Origin: Coenobita brevimanus
Lineage: Eukaryota > Arthropoda > Malacostraca > Decapoda > Coenobitidae
DNA: 64,000 nt
Direction: 5' to 3'
NCBI GenBank assembly: GCA_032717465.1
Contig: CM064666.1
Span: 21,161,732 to 21,225,731 of the forward strand
Numbering within the stretch: position 1 is the stretch's first letter; every line of letters begins with the position of its first letter. The notes under the pieces are model-generated. The model ran no database searches and was not told the origin of the DNA. It saw nothing but the letters and a program-made list of their open reading frames with translations. Below, one piece after another: positions 35,387-47,900 of this stretch. The position numbers were made by a program, and so were the translations under genes.

Positions 35387-37454
35387 GGGGCGGTGGAAGA
35401 AGAAAAACAAATTACCGAGAGAAACAATGATAGAGAGAAACTCTAAAATTATCCGGTAACCAAGTCAGAGGCAGCTCATGACAAATGACTATGTTTATGA
35501 AACAAATGTAGATAAACATTTTATTTTCCCAAATATACTGTATTATGGAAGATTATTCAGTTATGTATTACAGTTAACATAATATGGCACGCATCGTGCA
35601 TGAAAACCAGTGAATCATCGTCACTAAGCTACATGTCAATGTAATAAGGAAAAATATGTAATACATAGTGTTTATTTTATAATTATTACAACATGAAGTG
35701 ACATTTTCCCTGCAAGGAGAACCTTAAAAGAAAACATATATATATTGTTTCCAATTTTGACCCGATACCTTTGGTTATTTACGCACGTTCATACATGTGT
35801 AAAAGGTCATGCATTTCATTTCATATATTCACAGGACAATCCTTAACTTCTCCCACCCGGTAAATATATAAACTTAAATGATATTGATACAGTCAGGTAA
35901 CCAAACATGGTTACAATAAAAGTTTCAACCTGTTCAAAATTAAATCTACTGTATTTAGTCCACCCTCCATCGCATTCTATTACATCTTGCAATCGCTGTG
36001 GCATAGATGAAATATCATTATATATGATGTGTGCATTGCGTCTGAATGTCTCCCACTCAGCTCTGCTGTGATCCATTAACTGGCGGGAGGTTCTCTCCTG
36101 GCCAGGCACCCATGAATTAACAATGCTTCCCCATACATTTTCTATAGGGTTGAGGTCACATCCCCTGCTAGGCCATTCCAGAAGCTCTAGATGTCGTTGC
36201 TCCTCAAACCAGCATCTGACAATTCTCGCTGTGTGGATGGGCGAATTACCCAAGGAATGGAGAGAAAACAGGACAGGTTAACGATTTTCTTGCAGTGTTC
36301 ACACGTGACCGGTAAAGTTCATTCCTACTGCTTGTAGGCAATGATTAAGACTAATTCCAGTAAAAAATCATCTATCTTTTAGTATAATGAATTTAGTGAG
36401 AGCCATTAAATACCCAAATGGTTGTCAAACTGGTCTTGAAATTACGATGAGACAGTTCATATGAATAGGACCCCAATGCACTTATTTTTAATCATGAAAA
36501 AGTGTTTAATTGTAAAAGTTACTAATAGTATATGGCATATATATTTACTATAAACAACAAACACACACACCTGCATATAGATGATCTGCTCAGGATAAGG
36601 CAGGGCAAAACTTCGTACACTAGGCAGCATTACCTCTTCCAGGATCTCTATGTATTTTTCAGAGTTGAACCTCCCGTCTATTTCTGCCATTTCTCCAATT
36701 CCATAGAGGTGTATCCAACCCCACACATTGGCCGTCACATGGCCACTTCTGGCCACCTCGTAGATGTTGCGCCTGTTATACCTAGTGCCGTTTACCCTCC
36801 AACAGTGAAGTCGGCCATGGGTTGACGAAGAAAATGACTTCTCATCTGAGAAGATAACTCAGCCCCAGAATGATAAATCTTTGTCAACATGCTGGTGAGC
36901 AAAGCGAAGCCTGGCCTCACGATGTCTATCGTCAAGTAGCCCTTTCACTGCAGGAGTTCGGTGATGATGTCCTGTTTCGTGAAGTCGCCTCCTAACAGTT
37001 TCTGCAGACACATTCATATGCAGCCTTTCCTGAATAGCAACTGCGTTGATGAAAGGATCGTTTTCAACTTCGCTAATTATTTGTCTGTCCTCTTGAGGGG
37101 TGGTTTTTCTCGGTGCTCCACACCTAGGGCGATCTAGTAGACAGGCAGATTCCTCCCATCTTTGAATCCACCGTCGCACAGTTGGCTTAGATAAAGTGTG
37201 GCCTGCTTCCTTCATGCCAATAATTTGGCCTCGCTTTGCTAACTTGTCTTGAGGTGGATCCATTGCTTAAGGTTGTCATTTCCTGGCGGTGGTGCAACGG
37301 GTTATGAGAACAAAACCGTGCCATGAGATATCAGAACACCTCGGATTCTGAGGAGTAAATCCTGGAGGGAGGGGAGGGGGAGGAAGAGGGTGGATAAACG
37401 CCTTCCTTACAGATGGTTCGGAGAATTCGCACTTTACAATTTGCATTCTTCCTT

Positions 37455-37543
<89 letters not shown>

Positions 37544-40500
37544 TTTTATATATATATGCTTAATGGTGTGTATTATTTTTTTAAACAGTATACAGTAATA
37601 TATGTTATAGATATAATGATACTACTACGGAAAAATATATAAATATGATGAAATAATTCAGAGTTAACGATGTTTACTTACTTGATGATACTTCCCAATA
37701 TATCATTATTTTATATACCTGGTTTCCGTCTTCCTATCCATCGCCTTCTCACCTTGCCTTTCCTTTTGTCAAACTGTATACATTAATATGTTACAAATAT
37801 AATGACTATTACTACGGACAAATACTTACTCATAGCTCATTTATATACTTGGTTTCCGTCTCCCTATCCATCGCCTTCTCACCTTGCCTTTCCTTTTGTA
37901 AAACTGCATACAGTAATATATATTACAAATAGAATGACTATTAATACCGACAAATACTTACTCATATATCATTTATATACTTGGTTTCAGTCTTCCTATC
38001 CTTCGCCTTCTTACCTTGCCTTTCCACGTCTATCCTTGTCCTTCGACATGTTTTTGTCGTCGCTCAGTCTCTTCTTTTGTCTGTAGAGTATTTCATACTC
38101 ATCAGTGTTCACTTTTTACTTGCCTTTCATCATTTCCTATGTGAGCCTTTTCATCCTCCACCCCTGTTAGACGGCGCCGTATTATTGTGCTTTTTTACAG
38201 TCACACTTCTGATGCCGTTTCTTTATTTTTCATACATGCGTTCTGACTGATACATCCGTTCACATAATGTCTTCATTACTGGATCCCTCCTCATCAGTGG
38301 TCTTATTCTAGTGGATACTGGTATTACAGAGAAACCCAAGAAGGAAGAAAGGTAAAAGATTACACCGATTTTACTGTCGTAACGAGGGATTTTATGGCTG
38401 AGCCCTAGATTGTGATAGGGCTGCCATATCACCTATATTATCGACACAATCTAATTATCTGGTTGTCAGTGTTTTGTCAGGTAATCTTCTTTAATTTTTA
38501 TTACAATATTACTTCATCTAGTATGTTCACCCTTGGATGTTGCCAGTTTCTAATGTGCTTATCACTTTGACAGACTTTTGTGTATTCTTAATTTCTATTT
38601 TAAATTTGTTGCTCTCACTCCTTCGATATTAATGAATTCATAAATGAATGAATAGATGAGAAAAAAAAAAAAAAATCCTTAACTTGTTCGTAGCACTGGT
38701 CGGCCTAAGCAGATTATAAGAGTGTAGTCATTAATAACACTGGAAGAATGTCGGAAGTAACGCCAGATGCTTTAGTATTTGGTAGTACTACTGTGATTTG
38801 GTACAAATGGCATGACACATTTATACATTCTAATAACTCCTGCAAAAATTAATACAGTCATGAAAATCGCAAATTTTCATTAGCAACAGGCATAATATAT
38901 CATGCCCATCATATCAAGTAACATGCAGTAAACTCGGACGTTCAGGTGCTTCACAACGCGGTTCATAAACCTCAGAAGCTATCTGGGGAGACGGGTGGAG
39001 GGAGGCGGTGTAGAGGGGGAGAATGCAACGTTGCCACATTCATCAAATCGCCCACAATGAGAGGAACGAAACTTCTGTGGCCAATAGTACATTAAGGCTG
39101 TGTGAATAAACATTCAAGGACATACATCTTACTTCCCAACATCAAAGTCGAATGTTTAGTAATCAATCTCTACATGTTATACCATCATTTGAAAGAAAAT
39201 TTTATTAGCTTTCGAATGCCGGAGGTCCCAGTTTGATGCGAGGTATGGTGTTCGAGTAATAAGCGAAAAAGTAAAACCCATTTGACACTTTTTTTTTTTT
39301 TTTCGGGGAGCACTAGCAAAAAACTTTTCTTGCCACTGTTATGCTTTTATCATCCTCTGCAGAATTTAATTGGCTTTCATTTGAGCCCACAACAGTGATC
39401 CTAGGCCTCACAGTTTTCAAGAAAAATGCAAAAAAACCACGGTGTACCCACGCCATGTCGTGACCGTAGGGCATTTTCATGCCTTCCTCTAACCTACTGC
39501 ACATATTTCACCAATTCTTTGTAAACTAGATATGCACACTACATTGACATGATTCACTGTCACTATTATTATAGCTGAATATACTCACATTTGGTGCAGG
39601 GTAGAGGCAGTGTAGCTAATTAGAAACAGTTGCACAATCTTCATTGGGCCAACAACTGATAACGACCAGGATTGCTTCACAAACACCAACTTTCCTATTG
39701 CAAACACTAAATCTAATCACAACGGTGCCCAAACACTATATACAAGCACTAGTATAGTTAAAAAGGTTGCACACCCGGGACGGGGGTAAGAGTGGAAATT
39801 TAACCTGTTAACTGCGCACTGCAGATTTTTGGAGGTGTCTGTGGTGCACAGACATAAGGGGTAAAAATGAAATTTACCAAGAGCCAAATTTTTCTTAGGA
39901 ATTGACAGAACACATGCCAAAGTATACAGTAACAAAATACTAGCTCAATATTTACCTTGGTAAAGCCATGGATGAACATCGAAGTGTCTGATTCCCTACT
40001 GGAATGTATGGTTTTCATTTTCTTTTCCGGTTTCGATTTTGAAGGCTCAAACACGCTTGCATGGGTCAGCCTTGGTCACCATGGCACTATATTCGAACTT
40101 CACCTGCGCAGCCAGGGCTGTATTGAGCAGTCGCACTCGGAACAGCCCAGGCTGTATAGAGCAGTTAACGGGTTAAATGGACAGAACCACAGTATCTTCC
40201 CCACTCACAGCTCATTCGGTACTGAATAATCTGTCCGCTCTCTTGCTGGTATCGGGACTCACAGTTGCCAACTCATTACTTTTGAAGAGGAGCAGGGAAG
40301 CTATGACGCCTCCAAAAATGACGCCGATCGGCAGAAACTTTTCCTCTGACGAAAGGTTTTATGCTTTAATGACGCCAAAAGCGTCAACGAGTTTGGTGGC
40401 AGTGCGTGGAGGGGTTAATAATATCCAGCTCAATCCTGTATCATCCTTGAATATGCCAGGGGTTTTATTCACTCGGGACTTAGCTTAGAAAGATCGCATT

Positions 40501-41621
40501 GCATCTCTTGTAAAATCTGCTTCCAAGCGATTAAGTGTGCTAAGCCAACTCCATACCTTCTTTACCCCTGCACAGTTGTTAACTTTATACACAGATTTTA
40601 TTCGCCCTTGTTTAGAGTACAACTTTCATGTGTGGGGAGGCTCCCCACATACAGCTCTTCTCAATGGGATGGAGTCAAAGGCTTTTTTTCTTATCAACTT
40701 TCCTCCTCTTACTGCTCCTTTCAACCTCTCTCTTTGCCACACTATTGCATCTTTATCTTTTTTCTATCACTACTTCCATGGTCACTGCTCCTCTGAACTA
40801 TCTGCTTGCATCCCTCCACCTCTACGATGGATGCGTAGCACCCACCTAGCAACAAACTCTCATCCTTTTTCTGTCCAACTCTCTAATGCAAGAGTTAACT
40901 GTTACTCCCAGTCCTTCATTTATACAACAGGTCAACTCTGGAACTGTCTCCCTCTGTATGTATTTCCTACTTCCTGTGATGTCCAGTCTTTCAAATTCAG
41001 TGTGTCCAGGCATCTCGAAATGAACTGATCTTGAATTTGGCTCTCTTTTGTACTGTTTTTGTTTATTCTTGGAAGGAGCAGTTTGCAGGCTCCTTGCTGT
41101 TGGTTCATTCTTGCATTAAAAAAGAAAAAAAATCTCGGATCTGGATCCACCCCCAAATTTAACCAAGTCTTCCTTGGTTCATGACCCACACTTCCACAAA
41201 ATTTAATTGAAATTCATTGAAAACTTTGGGAGATATTGTGTAGGATACTCTGGATCTGCCCCAAACATAAATAATTTCTTCCTTGGTCCATGGTCCACCC
41301 TTCTGCAAAAATTTCCTCAGAATCCATTCATAACTTTTTTAGTAATCCTGCTAACACACATACCAATAAACGAACACGGGCAAAGGCAGAGGTAAAAAAA
41401 GGGCAACCCATAGCTACGACCTGTTATGTACGTACAGTACGCACGCCTACAGTCAGTGGGGACACAGCAGTACTTGCTGCTCACTTTGTAATCCTGCCCT
41501 GGTTAGACTGAAGTAGAGGCCAGGGTTTCACACCAAATGAAGGCCTGTAGTCTAGTGTCTGTATTTTTTTAATGCAAGACAGAGGGAACTGGAAGCCCAG
41601 AAGCTTGTTTCCTCCCAGGAA

Positions 41622-41674
<53 letters not shown>

Positions 41675-41912
41675 TAAAAAAAAAAAAAAAAAAATCGATT
41701 CATTTGGAATGCCTAGAAACACTGCATTTAAAAGCGTGGAGGTCCCAGGAAGAAGTACAAACATAGGAAAACAATACCAGAGTTGACCTGTTGCATACAT
41801 GAAGGACTGGGAGTATCAGTCAAGTCTTGCATTAGATACAAGGTGCGTACAAGAAAAAAAAAAAAATCTACCAGGGTTTTAAACCTTGGTAAAACCCATT
41901 TTCTTCACAAAG

Positions 41913-41962
<50 letters not shown>

Positions 41963-44900
41963 AGTATTTATATATTTATTTTTACGTGTCTGACCCTGGG
42001 CAAAGGCTTCAGTGCCTATTCCCAAGTCCCAGTAGTCCTCCTACATCTCATGTCACCAGTTTCGGCACTATCACCCACCATCCATACTGAATACAAGCTA
42101 GAGCAGTCTCATACAGGATATTTTTATTTCCTGTTTTATTATATACAGTGTATATGTTCATTTACTGTTTTATCATTTTCATCTAATTCAGTGTTTTCTT
42201 TCTTATGCAAGAAAGACGGAATCAAAGTCCTGGAGCCTGCGAACTGTTCCCTTCAAGGAAAAAAACATAAACAAGATATCAGAGAGCCAGATTCAAGATC
42301 CGTTCATTTCGAGATGCCTGGACACACTGCGTTTGGAAGGCTGGAGATCATAGGCAGTAGGAAATACACAGAGGGAGACAGTTCCAGAGCTGCCTGTTGC
42401 ATACATGAGGGGCTGGGAGCAACGGTTAACTCTTGCATTAGTGAGCTGGACAGAAAAGGGATGAGAGTTTGCTACTACACAGGTGCTATGCGACCGTCGT
42501 AGTGGTCGAGGGATGCAAGCAGACAGTTCAGGGAAGCACTGACCAATGAAGTAGCGACAGAAAAGAGATAGAGATAAAGATGCAAAAGTGCAGTGAAGAG
42601 ACAGAGGTTGAAGGGAGCAAGTAAGAGGAGAGGTAATGAGACAAAAAACCTCTGGGGGTATCGGGACCAAAAAATTGCAAGAACCAGTGCTTTAAGGTTT
42701 CACTCTCTTTTTTGTTGTTGCTGTGGCCTTAAGCTCATTTGCACATGAATGTGGCGAACTGCAGGAAATCAGCCTTATCAGCCTCTCATTTCCAGAAATC
42801 TTCAGTTCAGGTTATTCTGAGGGTTGGTCTATGTTGTGTGAATGAGATAGTGTGATGTATGTTGAGCAGCTGCATTATAATGATGGCTGGATAGATTTTT
42901 ATGTATCCTCTTTTAAGTCGAAGGGCTGTCTGTGTTTTGAGAGCGTTGTGTATACTGTATGTGTTGTGGTGTGGGGGCATTACAGTGAGGGAATAATGGA
43001 TTGTTAGTGAGTTGTATTTTTGTTAGTACTGAAGCACAAAAGAGTGATTGTCGTACTGTAGTCTGGCCAGGTGCACTTGCGGCTCGCTGGGAAGGGCAGA
43101 TCTTCTACGGTACAGGTAAGTAGCCAGCTGAACCCCAAATCCGTATGGCAAGACTATGAAGTGAGTGTATACATGGAGGAGTCTGTGTATCCCATTTAAT
43201 GTATTTTATAAAGTGTTGAGTACCTGACAGGTGTAGGTGAGGTGGAGCCAGGATTCTATAGGTGTGAATGATGCATAAGTGAGTGGCTCATTTCACTGAC
43301 AATGCTATGACAGTTCTCCCACTTCCATATTTCCATGTCTTCTGTATACTAGATCACCCCATCCTTAGGAGGGATAAAGATGATGGTGATGATGTAATGC
43401 AACTGAATATGTTCAATAAAATATTGGTTAAAACTAACAATGCAACAAGTTCTTTGTTGCCCTGTTTCTATCTCCCATATTGAAGTTAACACCCACAGCC
43501 AAATACAAAAAAGATTATCGATTTAAATTTCACTGCTAAGTACTATTACGGTCATTAGTTTCTTAACTCCTCTGGCTAGATGGATGTGGAGGACAAAGTT
43601 TGGGAAAGGCCTGAGCAGATACTGGCGTCTGTACAGTGTTATGAGTTTCCCCTACCATAGATTACCAATTCACAGAAAACTGCAATTATGGTGCACATCC
43701 CTGACATAAAACGAGAACAAACTGTACTTGGAAAAAAAAAAAAAAAAAAATATATAAAACTAAGAGCAATACAGTATTACAATGATACCTGCGTGCAAAA
43801 TCAGCCTTCTTGTACTGCATGAGGCGCCAAAGGTACTGGTTCTGTAGCCTGTGTACGGAGAGTATGGCGGCAGTGGGGAGTGTGAGGCGAACACGACTGA
43901 CCACATCCTGGTATTCTTGGGTTCTGCTGTCCAACATCACTACGGGCAATATCTGTGTCAGCTTTGAAGGCTTTCTGGCACGCTCTTCATATCAATATAC
44001 ATCTACGTATGGTATAGCACGTTAATATTACCGTCTGTGACGTTTAAGTTTGAAAGTTTGAATGTAATGGAGAAGAGGTGTCTGAGGATTGTGTGTGGAT
44101 TGACGCATATAGATCGAGTTGGAAATGATGAAGTGTGATGAAGAACTGGAGATGTGGGGGAGATGGCTGATCGAGTTGAGTAGTGTGTGTTGCGATGGTT
44201 TGGACATATGGAGAGAATGGATAATAATCGACTGGTGAAAAAGATAACTAGATCTGGTGTGAGAGGTGTAAGGATGAGAGGAAGAACACGAATAGGATGG
44301 ATAGACAGTCCGAAGAGAGCACTGCATGCAAGAGGGATGTCTGTTGAGCCAGGAAGAGTGGCTGTGCGTGACTGGAATGAATAGAAGGAAATTGTGAATG
44401 AATAAATCATGACGTAGCCCTGAGGGGATATTCTCCCGCATTTTATCTGATCAGTTGATCAGGTCAGGTGCGGGTAAGGGGACGGGTCCATTATGATGTG
44501 GCAAGGGTAAACCAGCTCTGCTGTCAGGCCGTGCAGCAGATGTCACTGACTGCACTGCACAGTTGACCCTCGTGTGGTGTGGTGCGGTGAGGATCCGTCC
44601 CTTCTCCCCTTTGGGACTAAGAGGCGAATGAATGTGTTTGAATGGATGAGTAAATTGGGAGTGTGTCGTCTTGTCTCGGCTACCTCTTGGGGGAAGCAGC
44701 CTAGGTATATAGATAGACAGGTAAACATTTAAGCAAATTTTGCATATGCTGACTGGAATAGAAAATATCTTACACCTCTTTATTTTTCTTTATGAGGCAT
44801 AATTCAGCATATGACATGATGCTATTCTTTGTCGTCTAGGATACTTACGCAAAATGTCATATTCGTTCGATTATAATGGTTCCAACATGCCTCCAAGTGA

Positions 44901-47900
44901 CAGCCTGTGTCATCTAATGGCAGATATTTATTCTGCTCAATCACTGGCGGGTACTCCATTGTCCTGTATCCAAAGATCATACTGTATGACCTCATCCCAA
45001 GTCTTTTTAGGTATGCCTTTCACAACTCTACCTTCACCATTCACACTCTCACCCTCTGTTCTCATTTATCATGCTCCATCCACTCAACATACCTAAACTA
45101 CCTAAATCTACCCCTTCTCATCACAATACATACTTTCCTCTCAACTCTTCATTCACAGTCCTAACCCCCCCAAGGCCTGTCATTCAAGGACACATTACGC
45201 ATCTATCTAACATTCACATCTCTGTATTTCTAAGCCTACAAATGTTCACCTACTTCACTGCCCAGGTCTTCCTACCGCACAGCAATTAACTCCTAAAACA
45301 TGCTGCATACAAGGACCCCACAGCACACAGGAAGAGCCCTATCGATGTCAGGAGGGCCACCAACTCCCCCTTAACTTCTTTCAACTACTCTTTAACCCTG
45401 ACATTCTGCTAGTTCCAGCTCCACCTCCAGCACATATGTCCCTCAAAGAACAAAACTCCTCCATTCACCCAAAAGACTCTCCAGCAAGGCAAGTCCTTTC
45501 CTACTCACTCTGCTTCTGCATGCTCTCCTGTACATACTGCATACACAAAGTATTATTTAGCAGCCTACCTCCAATACCACTACATCTATGTTCTCACTTA
45601 CCACAACAACTAAACAAAATGGTGTTACTTTCCAAACCTTTGTGGCAAACTCCCTCTCCTTTGACAGTACAGTGATCTCTTGGTTATCACACACTTGGTT
45701 ATGCTGTAATGGCTTTGGTTATCACTGCTAGATGAAAATCTGCACTACTGCTGTTATCACGCATTTTATGGCTAAAAAACTTCCATTATCTTACATCTGA
45801 ACTTTCTTCTGACAATGATGGTACAGAATCTGTGGTTCTGATGGCTTTGAGGGATACAAAGACGAGGCCTACTTTAGGAGCTAATCCCAGGTGATGGAGA
45901 CCACTAACTCTCCACCCCCTAACCTCAGAACACCTTACTGCAAGCCCATCTCAGGTCTGCATATGGTATGTATTTCTTCCTTATTGTGCCCTTTAAATCA
46001 TATTCCCTTAACCTAACCATGCCAGGGTGTTTCTGATACTTATTATAAGTCTCAATGTATTTAGTGACAAAAACATGTCAGCAAGTGGGTTGGCAAAGAG
46101 TTAACACCCCTCCCCGTAAAACAACTAACTTAAATAGCCATTCCGCATAGGATTATGGCGTTTGGCTACAGATAGATGTATTAAGTGGGTGTAAACTGTT
46201 GTAAAAGGGAAAATTTGGGTTTACAAGTGCCAGGTGCCAATCACGATAAATCCTATTGGTTCTGTGCTTTTGTTATTCACTATATCATTATCATGCACTA
46301 GGTGTGGTACCAATTATGCGCAATAACCAAGAAACCACTGTATCGCTACCTGCCCTAGATATCAGCACTTTTGTTTTCTCCGCATTTACTCTCAAACCCT
46401 TCTACCTCATTCTACCTCTCCACACTTCATAATTCTTTCCTTCACCACTCATCTGTTCTCCGTGATCAACACCAAGCCATCAGCATACAACAACCCTTTT
46501 GGGAAACCAGTTCTGAAGTCACACGAGAGAGCATCATGTACCATAAAAAACAATATGGGGCTTAAAACTGACCCTTGATGCACACTCGTATTCATGGAAA
46601 ACTCAAGACTCTAGCCTCCATTTTTCTCTTACCTGGGTGCAAGCACCCTGGTACTGTACATTGCCAAAACCATTCTAGCCAATTCCCAATCCCAAGCTTT
46701 CTCATTGCCCACTTCACCACCTCGCAGGGAACTCTGTCAAAGAATTCTCCAAATAAATAAAAAGTACACATCTCTCTCCTATCCTATATATCTTCCTGAA
46801 GCTGTCAGACAATGACAGCGGTCCCTTTGCCTGGCATAAACCCAAACTGCATCTCATCAATATTCACTCTCTCCCTTATCATACCTTCCAGGACTCCCTC
46901 CATTATCTTCATTGTTTGCCAAAAGCTTTATATCTTTAAAACATCCTCTTTCGAGGGCATCACACTTACCCTTATACTCACTCAAGCTCTTCAGTCACTC
47001 ATCTGGAGCAACATACTCCTATAAAATGTTATCAAATCAGTAACTAACCCCACTCACATATCTGAAATGATATAAGTACAGTAATACTGAAGAGAATAAT
47101 AAGCTGTACTGTATGATACAAAACAAGTCATTAAGGGCGAGGAGCTAGAAAGCCTGCTAGTTCTGAATACGAACCTAGTAGGTGGGTCTGGTCTCTCTTC
47201 ATGGGTAGCCAGTGAGCAGGAAGTGACCCCTCTCTGCTGTCACTCTTTGCAGCCCGCTGGTATGCAAGTCCAGTGGGACGTCGGCGCACCTCTCGAATCT
47301 TCCCAGTGGTCATGTTGGTCTAAGGGTTTTTAATTTCATCAGTTATGCAGGATCCATAGCATCATTTTCTTCTGGTTTATTTCTCCACTGGGTACATTAA
47401 TATGCTCCTGCTGATTATCAGTGCAAACAATACTGATATTAGAATTATATGACACAAAGAGGTTTAATATGTAAAGTACATTACAGAAACCGTGCAAGCA
47501 AGACTTAAGCTTAAGCTCACGAGATTACAGACCTGGCTCATTCGCTTGAAGTCCAGCTGATAATTGTACTGAACACTGCTGATGGTCATTGGGGTGGAGG
47601 GGTTCTGCATGTACTGCTTCTCAATATCATTACTTGTTACATTACATACATGGTTCTGTTTTCCTAAGCTATCAATGTGCCCATACTGGATCCACTTTCC
47701 TTGCTCATCTTTAAAGAACCAGCCATATACGGTTGCCTGGGGCATCTTGGAGACCACAGATGATGCAGTCGACAGCCTTCTGATAGCAAGTTCTGTGCCA
47801 GATGAATTTTTAATGACACTGAGGTTAAAATATGCTATCCAGGAGCCAGTTCCCAAAACATTCAGCATTAGCGTGTCCTGATCTTGAAGTCTGTTTGGGT

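Larger units (their letters stand above)
33535..39090. mobile_element. long inverted-repeat element with Tc1-type core
   Basis: Left arm 33535-35384 and right arm 37446-39090 are inverted copies, outer edge GTACTATTGGCCACAGAAG versus CTTCTGTGGCCAATAGTAC. Inner edges are mirror-image (AT)n(AG)n and (CT)n(AT)n tracts. The 2.06-kb centre carries a broken Tc1-like transposase on the minus strand. A TA lies at each edge, compatible with Tc1/mariner duplication. Arms match closely: the open frame at 34190-34399 is repeated at 38223-38432 with only about five residue changes. Confidence 0.85.
33321..40418. mobile_element. 7.1-kb composite insertion with TTAA target duplication (piggyBac-type)
   Basis: TTAA at 33321-33324 and at 40415-40418 bound the insertion. 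The ends are inverted: TTAACCCTTTCGCGCAC on the left, and the right end in reverse complement is TTAACCCCTCCACGCAC. CCC next to TTAA is the piggyBac hallmark. Removing it with one TTAA restores the LINE C frame exactly (PLMFNNIQLNP). No piggyBac transposase is inside, so the outer element is non-autonomous. The interior holds a long inverted-repeat Tc1-like structure and a second TTAA MITE. Confidence 0.85.
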
